DNA of 64,000 nucleotides from JAHJKV01 sp963678135. Its GTDB lineage: Bacteria; Desulfobacterota; Desulfovibrionia; Desulfovibrionales; Desulfovibrionaceae. This document shows positions 44,526-52,443 of this stretch, piece by piece. Below the pieces are notes generated by a model, which was given only the letters and a program-made list of their open reading frames with translations, did not search any database and had not been told where the DNA came from. The stretch lies in contig OY782667.1 in the NCBI GenBank assembly GCA_963678135.1, forward strand, positions 1,116,001 through 1,180,000, written 5' to 3'. How positions within the stretch are numbered: position 1 is the first letter of the stretch; the number at the start of each line of letters is the position of its first letter. The translations under genes and the position numbers were made by a program.

Positions 44526-45140
44526 ATGCAAGAAGCGGAGGTAGCCCTTTTAGGGCGCATAGTGGCTGAGGCAGCGCACGATCTTAATAATGTTTTAGCT
44601 GTGACCAAAAATGCAGGAGGACTGTTGCGTGATATTATATATATGCTTCAACCTGAACAGTTGCCACATGCAGATAAATTCAAACGTGTTGTTGAAAGCC
44701 TTGATCGCCAGACGAGTAAAGGAACGCGCACGGCTAAAACCCTTAACTCTTTAGCGCATCTTGCGGATGCACCTGAAGCGGAAGTTGATTTAGCCACACT
44801 GGTATCCATGGCTGTAATTTTGGAGACACGTCATGCCTCCCAAAATTGTGTCGAGCTTGACTCCTCCTTGCTTGAGTCTGGCATCAGTATTAGCGGACAT
44901 CCTTTACGTTTTCTTTTAGCACTTGCAGCGTGCTTGCGAGCCTGCGTTGAATCTGCAGCTCAAGGGAATGTAAGCCTGCAATGTCAAAGCGAGAAAGGTA
45001 CAGCTATGGTTTATTTCAATCTCAGTTCTGAAATGAAGGAATTTGCGCCTTATCTAACAATTTTTGAAGAATTGGGGCTTACTTTTGAAAAATTAAAAAC
45101 AGGCTGTGTCTTGCGTTTTCCCACAGCACGTTCAAAGTGA
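44526..45140 (+). CDS. Histidine-phosphotransferase-like protein (HisKA helices without ATPase lobe)
   Basis: The protein has 204 residues, with AAAGGAGAAGGT before ATG. The first helices look like a kinase dimerisation domain: GRIVAEAAHDLNNVLAV, with H18 as the phospho-acceptor. The rest has the size of an ATPase lobe and a strand pattern similar to one, but no N, G1, F or G2 box is present, so ATP binding is not expected. This is the layout of ChpT and Spo0B, which pass phosphate between receivers. It heads an operon with a kinase and an NtrC-type regulator. Confidence 0.72.
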   Translation: MQEAEVALLGRIVAEAAHDLNNVLAVTKNAGGLLRDIIYMLQPEQLPHADKFKRVVESLDRQTSKGTRTAKTLNSLAHLADAPEAEVDLATLVSMAVILETRHASQNCVELDSSLLESGISISGHPLRFLLALAACLRACVESAAQGNVSLQCQSEKGTAMVYFNLSSEMKEFAPYLTIFEELGLTFEKLKTGCVLRFPTARSK

Positions 45141-45189
45141 TTCTTAAAAAATACTTTTGAAATACGGAAAAGAATTATAAAGAGAGATC

Positions 45190-46665
45190 ATGAACGAACA
45201 CGTTGCAAAGAGTACAGTCAGTAAAACAAGACATCGGCTTGGCTTGCGTAAGAGGATTCTCTTCTTTTTGGGTGTATTGACTATGACGGCCGTGATTGGA
45301 GGCATGATAACGGCTTGGTATACCCTTGAAGCTCGCAGACTGCTTGAACAGATTTTGGATAGAGACCTTTTGGGCTTGCGAATTGCGGAGCAACTTTCAG
45401 GTGAACTAAATATGCAGAAGGGCTATGCCACGTATTACGCTATTAGCCACGATGAAACCTACCTGAGAGAACTTGCGATTCTTACAGATTCCTTTGAACA
45501 GCTTCTTAATCAGGCTTTGCAACATTCTTATGCGGAAAATGCCCGTGAACTTCTTGAATTAATTGCCAGAAAATATCATCAGTATGTAGTGGATAGACTT
45601 CGAGTTATTGATTTATATTCTCAAGGACGTGACACTGAAGGCTCTGAGTTGCATTGGCAAGTGCGTAAACATTTCGATGAATTAGCAACACAAACTGAAG
45701 CCCTTAAGAAAGATCAGGGACAGCGTATTCGAATTATTGCGGATAATGCCAAAAATAAAGCAAAAACAATGATTTATTTGGCCTGGTCGGCTATGGCAGC
45801 AGCTGTTTTTATGTCGTTTGTGTTGGGATATATGCTTATCCGTAAAGTCCTTGATCCTGTGCGCAGACTTGTTCAAGCAGGACAGGGTGAAGGTGTTTCT
45901 GAGTGTAATGAAATTGAAGCATTAGATATACAGATGCATGGCCTTATGGATGATATGAATCGGGTACGCGAGCATGTGATGCAGTCTGAGAAACTCGCTT
46001 TGGCCGGAACATTGGCTGCCGGAGTGGCTCATTCTGTACGCAATCCTTTAACCTCGGTTAAAATGCGCCTTTTTTCATTGGGTCGTAGTTTGCGTTTAGA
46101 TTCGACTCAAGCCGAAGATTTTGAAGTTATTACCGAGGAAATAGGACATATTGATACTATCTTACAGCATTTTCTTGAATTTGCGCGTTCTCCAGCAATA
46201 AAAAAGGAACATACCTCGCTGGCAGAAGTTGTTGAAAATGCGATTCGCCTGTTGCGGCACCGCTTGGACTCTTATGGCATAGAAGTGGAGACTGACCTTG
46301 AGGCTGGCTATGAATCCATTGATGCTGATCCAGAAAGTCTTAAGGAAGTCTTGGTCAACCTTTTACTTAATGCTTGTGAGGCTATGCCGGGCGGTGGGCG
46401 TATTCGCATTGCCGTAGCAAGCAGAAGGAATGTTGAGCACCGAAAAATGGCAGTATTGAGCGTTCGAGACTGGGGACCTGGTATTCCTGAAAAAATATTG
46501 GAGCATATTTTTGAACCGTTCTTTAGCACCAAAGAAGATGGTTCTGGCTTAGGGCTTGCCATAACAAAGCGTATAGTTATGGAGCATGGCGGAACTTTTA
46601 AGGTTTTCTGTCCTGAGGATGGTGGTGCCTTGTTTGAGATAGCCTTACCAAGTAGGGAGTTTTGA
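45190..46665 (+). CDS. Membrane sensor histidine kinase
   Basis: The protein has 491 residues. Helix 1 is at about residues 18-40, a periplasmic four-helix-type region of 150 residues follows, and helix 2 is at about 193-215 with a HAMP-like continuation. HisKA: GTLAAGVAHSVRNPLTSVKM. ATPase lobe: DPESLKEVLVNLLLNACEAM, VRDWGPGI, IFEPFFSTKEDGSGLGLAI. All boxes are present. ATG 45190 is preceded by AGAGAG. It is followed after 1 bp by the NtrC-type regulator, so they are probably cognate partners. Confidence 0.92.
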   Translation: MNEHVAKSTVSKTRHRLGLRKRILFFLGVLTMTAVIGGMITAWYTLEARRLLEQILDRDLLGLRIAEQLSGELNMQKGYATYYAISHDETYLRELAILTDSFEQLLNQALQHSYAENARELLELIARKYHQYVVDRLRVIDLYSQGRDTEGSELHWQVRKHFDELATQTEALKKDQGQRIRIIADNAKNKAKTMIYLAWSAMAAAVFMSFVLGYMLIRKVLDPVRRLVQAGQGEGVSECNEIEALDIQMHGLMDDMNRVREHVMQSEKLALAGTLAAGVAHSVRNPLTSVKMRLFSLGRSLRLDSTQAEDFEVITEEIGHIDTILQHFLEFARSPAIKKEHTSLAEVVENAIRLLRHRLDSYGIEVETDLEAGYESIDADPESLKEVLVNLLLNACEAMPGGGRIRIAVASRRNVEHRKMAVLSVRDWGPGIPEKILEHIFEPFFSTKEDGSGLGLAITKRIVMEHGGTFKVFCPEDGGALFEIALPSREF

Positions 46666-46666
46666 A

Positions 46667-48085
46667 ATGGCAGATATATTGATAATTGATGATGATCCTC
46701 GTTTGCGTCAGAGTTTTGTTAAACTTCTGGCTTCTGAAGGACATACAGTACGTCAAGCTCCATCAGGAGAAGCCGGACTAGATCTTGTGCGTGAACAGGC
46801 ACCTGATCTCGCTGTTGTTGATCTCCGTCTACCTGGCATGAACGGTTTAGATACTTTTCAGGCTATACACGAAATAGAGGCGCGTATACCTGTTATTATT
46901 ATGACCGCCTATGGCACAACAGAAACAGCCATCAAAGCAACTAAACTCGGAGCGTATGATTATGTGTTGAAACCTTTTGATATTCCGGCACTTCTTAAAC
47001 TCGTGGAAAATGCTTTGCAAGCAGGGAAATTCATGCGCAAGAGGATCGGAATGAATTGTGCTCCTGACGAAATATGTGATGAAGCTATTCTTGGCCGAAG
47101 TCCCAGTATGCAGGATTTATTTAAATCTATTGGCCGTGTTTCACCTACTGATGCCACAGTGCTTATTCGTGGTGAATCTGGTACGGGAAAAGAGCTTGTG
47201 GCAAGAGCAGTGTATCAACACAGCCATCGTGCCCATCGATCTTTTATGGTTATCAACTGTGTGGCTATTCCGGAAACTTTACTTGAAAGTGAACTTTTTG
47301 GCTATGAGAAAGGGGCTTTTACCGGAGCTACGAGCCGTCGAATTGGTAAAGTAGAGCAGGCAAACGGAGGCACGCTGTTTTTGGATGAAATAGGAGATAT
47401 GCCCTTAACTATCCAATCAAAAATTTTACGCCTGTTGCAAGAGAGACAAGTAGAGAGATTAGGTGGTCGCGAGACGATCAATGTTGATGTGCGTGTGCTT
47501 GCTGCTACAAATCGCAATTTAGAAGCTGCTGTCGCCGAAGGGCGGTTTCGTGAAGACCTTTATTATAGGCTCAAGGTGGTAACATTGAACACTCCTCCCT
47601 TGAGAGATCGTGGTGACGATGTCCGTCTTTTGGCGACACATTTCCTTATGCGTCATGCCCTAGCCACCGGTTTGGAAAATCCTGGTATTACTCCTGAAGC
47701 TCATGATCTTTTGTGCACTTATCATTGGCCGGGCAATGTGCGTGAATTGGATAATTGTCTCCATAAGGCCATTATTTTTTCCAGAGGCGGTCCTATTTTG
47801 CCAGAAAATATAGCCTCAATTCTTGGGGGGATGAATGTATCAAGAGAGCCTGTATCACATGCTCAGCTTATGCAAGAGTGGGTGACGGAATCATTGAATC
47901 GACATGCCGGAAAGAATGCCTTGGAAATAATTACAGATCAGGTAGCGGCAATGACTATACGCCAGGCTCTTACTTTCACTGGTGGAAATCGTACCAGAGC
48001 CGCTAAAATTTTAGGTATTTCACGCCCTACTTTGGTTGCCAAGATAGAAAAATATGGTCTGCGTATTGATGCAAAGATTAGTTGA
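46667..48085 (+). CDS. NtrC-family sigma-54 response regulator
   Basis: The protein has 472 residues. Receiver at residues 1-120 with D8-D10 and phosphoacceptor D52 (LAVVDLRLPGMNG), IMTAYGT and YVLKPF. AAA+ domain: GESGTGKELVARAVY (Walker A), ELFGYEKGAFTGA (sigma-54 contact), GGTLFLDEIGDM (Walker B), and HWPGNVRELDNC. Fis-type helix-turn-helix: GNRTRAAKILGISRPTLVAK. All key residues are intact, so it should activate sigma-54 promoters when phosphorylated. Sigma-54-type promoters at 34918, 44248 and 44454 are candidate targets in this cluster. Confidence 0.94.
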   Translation: MADILIIDDDPRLRQSFVKLLASEGHTVRQAPSGEAGLDLVREQAPDLAVVDLRLPGMNGLDTFQAIHEIEARIPVIIMTAYGTTETAIKATKLGAYDYVLKPFDIPALLKLVENALQAGKFMRKRIGMNCAPDEICDEAILGRSPSMQDLFKSIGRVSPTDATVLIRGESGTGKELVARAVYQHSHRAHRSFMVINCVAIPETLLESELFGYEKGAFTGATSRRIGKVEQANGGTLFLDEIGDMPLTIQSKILRLLQERQVERLGGRETINVDVRVLAATNRNLEAAVAEGRFREDLYYRLKVVTLNTPPLRDRGDDVRLLATHFLMRHALATGLENPGITPEAHDLLCTYHWPGNVRELDNCLHKAIIFSRGGPILPENIASILGGMNVSREPVSHAQLMQEWVTESLNRHAGKNALEIITDQVAAMTIRQALTFTGGNRTRAAKILGISRPTLVAKIEKYGLRIDAKIS

Positions 48086-48213
48086 TCTTTGCAAAGTGTA
48101 AAAAATGCGGACATTTAATCTTTGTAAATTTCATTGTGTGTATCTATAAACCTAGTAATTACAAGTGATTATTTTTTTGCTATGTCTGGCATGAGCTTTG
48201 CCATAGCAAGGCC

Positions 48214-48603
48214 ATGAGCGATAAAGTTTTCCGTATCGTGGTCTCTGACCGCAGTTCTAACGTGCGTAAATTTCTTCGGCGAGAATTTTTGTCTCAAGGA
48301 TATCAAGTGAGCAGCGCAAAGGATGCCGAGCAGATTTTGCTAGCTTTGGCTTCACCAGCTCCACCGGATTTATTGCTTATAGATATGCAACTTAGTGGAT
48401 GCGATACGTCTGATTTTTGGGAGCAGATAATGCAAAGCCCGACGGCTCCTTTTATTATTGTCCATGCTTTTTCTCAAGATATATTGCCTGATAGATTGCA
48501 AGGAAAAGTTGCCCGTGTGAATAAAACAGGAGATCTAGAATCTTTAGCCAGAGCTGTTTCATGGTGCCTTTCTCAAAAAAGCCGCCTGATTTTTTCCTCC
48601 TGA
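48214..48603 (+). CDS. Receiver-like protein, degenerate
   Basis: The protein has 129 residues with receiver spacing: D57 in LLLIDMQLSG is at the phosphoacceptor position and K is in ARVNKTGD, but the N-terminal acidic pair is reduced to one Asp (VVSDRSS) and the Thr/Ser switch is altered (IIVHAFS). It may be a weakly phosphorylated or pseudo receiver. It lies 128 bp after the NtrC-type gene and ends the signalling cluster. Confidence 0.75.
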   Translation: MSDKVFRIVVSDRSSNVRKFLRREFLSQGYQVSSAKDAEQILLALASPAPPDLLLIDMQLSGCDTSDFWEQIMQSPTAPFIIVHAFSQDILPDRLQGKVARVNKTGDLESLARAVSWCLSQKSRLIFSS

Positions 48604-48623
48604 AATGTGATAAGCGTTATTTT

Positions 48624-48642
48624 GCCTTTCAAAAGGCCTTTA
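48624..48642 (+). terminator. Short hairpin after the receiver-like gene
   Basis: GCCTT and AAGGC enclose TCAA and are followed by CTTTATTTG. It is a modest candidate terminator between convergent genes. Confidence 0.4.
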
Positions 48643-48665
48643 TTTGTAGCAGAGTATTAACCTGC

Positions 48666-49067
48666 TTACGATTGTTTATGAAGTACGGGCTTAATGTCCA
48701 CGAGCGGTGTTTTGTCCAGTGCTTCCAGTGGGCCTACGAGGAGCTGTAAACCATCAATGGCTTTGAGCGTGACTTCATGCAGGCCAATTGGATTGGGTCT
48801 ATCCGGAGAGCGAGTGGCAAAGACGCCACGAATCTGGCGAGTCGTGTCTCCTCGTGGGTGAACTTTAAGGTAATTTCTGTCCGCTCTATCTAACCAACAA
48901 AGCAGGATCAAGCGCGCGCCTACTTCTAAGCCATCCAGAGCATCTGCATACGCTGGGAAGATTTCTATATGTGCGTCTGGTGCGTTTTCATGACCTTGCT
49001 TGGGCGCGGTTGCTTTATTGCGTAGCGCAGAGCGTACTTTACCTATTGCTCGCAGTGTGATGTCCAT
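48666..49067 (-). CDS. trmO: tRNA (N6-threonylcarbamoyladenosine(37)-N6)-methyltransferase
   Basis: The protein has 133 residues, a single TsaA/TrmO beta-barrel domain. Motifs: LRAIGKVRSA at the start, RLILLCWLDRADR, and the SAM-binding core GVFATRSPDRPNPIGLHEVTL. TrmO methylates t6A37 of tRNA-Thr. Shorter than E. coli TrmO, which has an extra C-terminal part. It begins 3 bp after thiL on the same strand. Confidence 0.9.
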   Translation of the reverse strand: MDITLRAIGKVRSALRNKATAPKQGHENAPDAHIEIFPAYADALDGLEVGARLILLCWLDRADRNYLKVHPRGDTTRQIRGVFATRSPDRPNPIGLHEVTLKAIDGLQLLVGPLEALDKTPLVDIKPVLHKQS

Positions 49068-49069
49068 AT

Positions 49070-50074
49070 TTATTCTCCAAAATGATCAAAACCTTTTGCA
49101 GTGTATTTTTTGCCATTCAATAGAATTTCAGCTGTATCGCTTACTGTGCCAATAATCCAGAGATCAGGGATACTGGCTTGTAGGCTTTGTGCAATAGCTG
49201 GATGAAACGCTGTAAGTAGAGCGTAATCTTCGCCCCCCAGCATGGCGGTTTTTATTGGCGAAAGCTTGTTTGCTGCACAAAATTGAAGGCATTCCGGATG
49301 AAGATTATGTTCTTCAAGGATAAGCTCTGCTCCAGCGTGTTTGGAAGCATGTAAAAAGCGTGGAAGATCACGAGCAAGGCCGTCTGAGATATCCATAAGC
49401 CCGTGGACTTCTTTTGATTGTGCTAAAATTTGTCCTGCCTTGATGCGCGGAGAAGGGCGGAGATGCTGTTTTGTTGCCTGTGGAAAATGTTTGATTGCTG
49501 AGCTGCCTGTGTTTTCTAAAGCCAGAAGACCACAATGTGCTAAGCCGAGCTGCCCGACTATAGCAAGCAAGTCTCCTATTTGTGCATTGCCTCGTGTAAG
49601 AAAAGAACGTTTTGCAATAGCATTAGGCCAAGGAGTTCCCCAAATATGGATGCCGAGTCCAAGTATTGGCGAGTGACTTAAATCACCGCCAATCAATTCA
49701 ATTCCATGCTTATGGCTTAATTGAGCCATTGCAGCAAGGAGTCTATCCCAAAAATCGTAGTCAAGTTCTTTGGGAATCATAAGATCAAGGCTAAAGGCAA
49801 ATGGTTTTGCTCCCATAGCTGCCAAATCGCTTAAATTGACAGCCAAGGCTTTATAGCCAATATCTTCAGGGCTGAAGTATTCACGCCTAAAGTGGGCAGT
49901 TTCTAAAAATATATCAGAGGAAATTGCAGTGGGTTCATTAATATCCAGAATAGCACAGTCATCTCCTCGTCCCAAAATGATTTTGGACTGTACAGGGCAG
50001 GACATAGCATCCAAAGAGATTTTGTTTGGGAAATGTTTATCAATGAGTGCAAGAAAGTGATCTTCGCTGTGCAT
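49070..50074 (-). CDS. thiL: Thiamine-monophosphate kinase
   Basis: The protein has 334 residues. ThiL motifs: RGDDCAILD (metal and nucleotide), SSDIFLETAHFRREYFSPEDIGYKA split over the substrate loop, GGDLSHSP, LMDISDGLARDLPRFL and GGEDYALL. It phosphorylates thiamine phosphate to thiamine pyrophosphate, completing the route begun by ThiDN. It is followed by trmO and preceded by the helicase gene, all on the minus strand. Confidence 0.94.
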   Translation of the reverse strand: MHSEDHFLALIDKHFPNKISLDAMSCPVQSKIILGRGDDCAILDINEPTAISSDIFLETAHFRREYFSPEDIGYKALAVNLSDLAAMGAKPFAFSLDLMIPKELDYDFWDRLLAAMAQLSHKHGIELIGGDLSHSPILGLGIHIWGTPWPNAIAKRSFLTRGNAQIGDLLAIVGQLGLAHCGLLALENTGSSAIKHFPQATKQHLRPSPRIKAGQILAQSKEVHGLMDISDGLARDLPRFLHASKHAGAELILEEHNLHPECLQFCAANKLSPIKTAMLGGEDYALLTAFHPAIAQSLQASIPDLWIIGTVSDTAEILLNGKKYTAKGFDHFGE

Positions 50075-50111
50075 GGAAAAAGTGTACGGGAACTTAAGCT
50101 AAATGCAAAGT

Positions 50112-52274
50112 TCAGAGAAGCTGCAAATAATCTGCAATAATTGTTTTCAGACCAAAGTCTATGAAATTGACCCGATATTTATTTGGGCTGATTTTCGCAA
50201 TAATTTTCCCTTTGCCAAAAATTTTATGTTGGCAATAGCCAAGTTTTTCAGGGGCAACAGGCTTGTTTTTTACAGGCAACGTGTTGTTTTCTGCTAAGTT
50301 TTTTTGATTTAATCCACCTAAATATGACTCTTGCCAAACAGTATAGCTTGTAGAAGGTAATTCACGGAGAAAAGGAGAAGGCAAAGTTGCTTCGCTCATA
50401 CCGCTGCTACGGTTATAGACCGCAGAAGGAACAAAAAGAGCTAATTTATGGCGAGCTCGGGTGCATGCAACATAGAGCAAACGGCGTTCTTCTTCAAAAT
50501 CTTCGGGTTTATTGAGGGCTTTACGAGAAGGGAAGCGATCTTCAACAAGATCAATAATAATAACCACATCCCACTCCAAGCCTTTAGCAGAATGCACAGT
50601 AGAGAGCACAAGCATGTCCTCTTTTGTTTTTTCCTCTTCTTGATCACCATCAAGGGTGAGTTCTGCTGTAAACTGTGCAATATCGGTGTATTGTGCAGCT
50701 ATTTTGAGTAGTTGTTCAAGCCCTGCTTGTCGTTTTGGGTAATCATCAGGGTAACGAAGCTTGAGAAACGGAGTATAAATATCCAGCACTTTTTCTAAGG
50801 TGGCAAGCGGAGTACTTGCGGTTTTACGCAGGGTATCAATGTCTGCTAAAAGTTGCCGGAGTTCTTGGTTTTTCTTGCAAAGAGTTTGCAAGTATTTTTC
50901 GCTAGTTATCTCTTTTCTTGGCTGAGCATACAAGTCAAGTTGCTGCGCTTCGGCATGTCCAAGCATATATGCCTCATAGATGCGTTCAGCTGTTTTTGGG
51001 CCAATACCTTTGAGTGGCTCTAAAATCCGTAAGAAAGCAAACTTATGCGAAGGGTTGGTGATTAAGTGCATGAAACAAAGTGCATCTTTTATATGCGCAG
51101 CTTCGTGAAATTTAATCCCCCCAAATTTTTGATATTTAATTCCATCACGAGCAAGAATCGCTTCTAAGGGAAAAGAATGATAGCCAGCTCGGAAAAGAAC
51201 GGCTATTTCATGCAATGGATGTTTTGCCCTTAAGGTATTGATCATGCTCAAAACCTGTTTTGCTTGGCTTTGATCTGAAAGGGGTTGCACCATTTGGGGG
51301 AGGCTACCGTCAGTTTTTTCCGTGTAGAGTTTTTTTTCAAATTTTTGCTTTGCTCCAGCGAGGATTGCATTACTCATATCAAGGATTGGCTGTGTGGAAC
51401 GGTAGTTTTGCTCCAAAGAAATGATTGTTGTTCCCTGAAATATTTTGGGAAATTCTAATATATTAGAAACATCTGCTCCACGAAAAGCGTAAATGGATTG
51501 AGCATCATCACCAACAGCCATGACATTAGCTGGTTTGTCATCTTGAGCGTGTGCAAGCAGAGCCACCAGCCGTGCTTGTACACGATTAGTATCTTGGTAT
51601 TCATCTACCATAATATAGCGGTAATGACTGCGTACAGCCTTGAGAATATCAGAATTTTCACGCAAGACCTGCTCTAAGCAAAAGAGTAAATCATCATAAT
51701 CCAAAAAAGCATGTTGCTTTTTTATTTCTTCATAGCCTTGAGCAATGGAGCGTAGGTCGTCAGCATAATCGATAAGATGAAAGGTCTCCTGCTCTATTAC
51801 AGTATCTATTTTGATTTCTTTATTTCGGCTTTTGCTGAGTAGATCGGCAATAGTTGATTTTTTAGGATAAGAACGGTCGCCTTTACCCAAATTTAATTTT
51901 TCTTTTGCTTCTTTGATTGCTCTTTCTGCATCCGGCCTGTCCATAAGGGTAAAGCCTTTTTCAAAGCCGAGCGCGTGAGAATACATACGCAAAATTTTGT
52001 ACGCAAAGGCATGAAACGTGCCTCCGTTGGTTCCTAAAAGAGAACGAGCCAAAATATTTTCAGCACGCTGCAACATTTCTTGTGCTGCTTTGCGAGTAAA
52101 GGTCAGGAGTAAAATTTCTTCCGGACGTACTCCGGATTCTACGAGATGTGCTAGACGGTAGACAATAGTCCGTGTTTTGCCTGAACCTGCGCCGGCAATG
52201 ACCAGCACCGGCCCTTCAGTATGCGTAACAGCTTGGTACTGGGCAGCATTGAGTTCTTGCTTATAATCAATCAT
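50112..52274 (-). CDS. UvrD/PcrA/Rep-type DNA helicase
   Basis: The protein has 720 residues, an SF1A helicase. Walker A is in VIAGAGSGKTRTIVYRL, motif II is MVDEYQDTN, motif III is GDDAQSIYAFRGA, motif V STVHSAKGLEWDVV, and motif VI RRLLYVACTRARH. The last 45 residues (YCQHKIFGKGKIIAKI...YRVNF) form the Tudor-like tail of PcrA/UvrD that contacts RNA polymerase. It unwinds DNA 3' to 5' in repair and replication restart. PcrA versus Rep cannot be decided here. Confidence 0.92.
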   Translation of the reverse strand: MIDYKQELNAAQYQAVTHTEGPVLVIAGAGSGKTRTIVYRLAHLVESGVRPEEILLLTFTRKAAQEMLQRAENILARSLLGTNGGTFHAFAYKILRMYSHALGFEKGFTLMDRPDAERAIKEAKEKLNLGKGDRSYPKKSTIADLLSKSRNKEIKIDTVIEQETFHLIDYADDLRSIAQGYEEIKKQHAFLDYDDLLFCLEQVLRENSDILKAVRSHYRYIMVDEYQDTNRVQARLVALLAHAQDDKPANVMAVGDDAQSIYAFRGADVSNILEFPKIFQGTTIISLEQNYRSTQPILDMSNAILAGAKQKFEKKLYTEKTDGSLPQMVQPLSDQSQAKQVLSMINTLRAKHPLHEIAVLFRAGYHSFPLEAILARDGIKYQKFGGIKFHEAAHIKDALCFMHLITNPSHKFAFLRILEPLKGIGPKTAERIYEAYMLGHAEAQQLDLYAQPRKEITSEKYLQTLCKKNQELRQLLADIDTLRKTASTPLATLEKVLDIYTPFLKLRYPDDYPKRQAGLEQLLKIAAQYTDIAQFTAELTLDGDQEEEKTKEDMLVLSTVHSAKGLEWDVVIIIDLVEDRFPSRKALNKPEDFEEERRLLYVACTRARHKLALFVPSAVYNRSSGMSEATLPSPFLRELPSTSYTVWQESYLGGLNQKNLAENNTLPVKNKPVAPEKLGYCQHKIFGKGKIIAKISPNKYRVNFIDFGLKTIIADYLQLL

Positions 52275-52443
52275 AACTCACCCAAAGCTAGCCTATAGGG
52301 CTATGGAGGGCAAGCGTGTAAAAGCGCATGGCAGGGCAAAGCGCATCTAAACTTTTTGCGTCATCCCTCGCATGAGTCGTAAAACTCAAATACGTTTACC
52401 TTAAGAATTATAAAACTAAAAAAATGATAAAATTAAACTTTAA

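Noticed and set aside
48186..48202. Sigma-54-like sequence TGGCATGAGCTTTGCC before the receiver-like gene
   Set aside because: The spacing of GG and GC is right, but transcription would start at about 48213, directly at the ATG of 48214, leaving no ribosome site. It is probably chance, unless the mRNA is leaderless.
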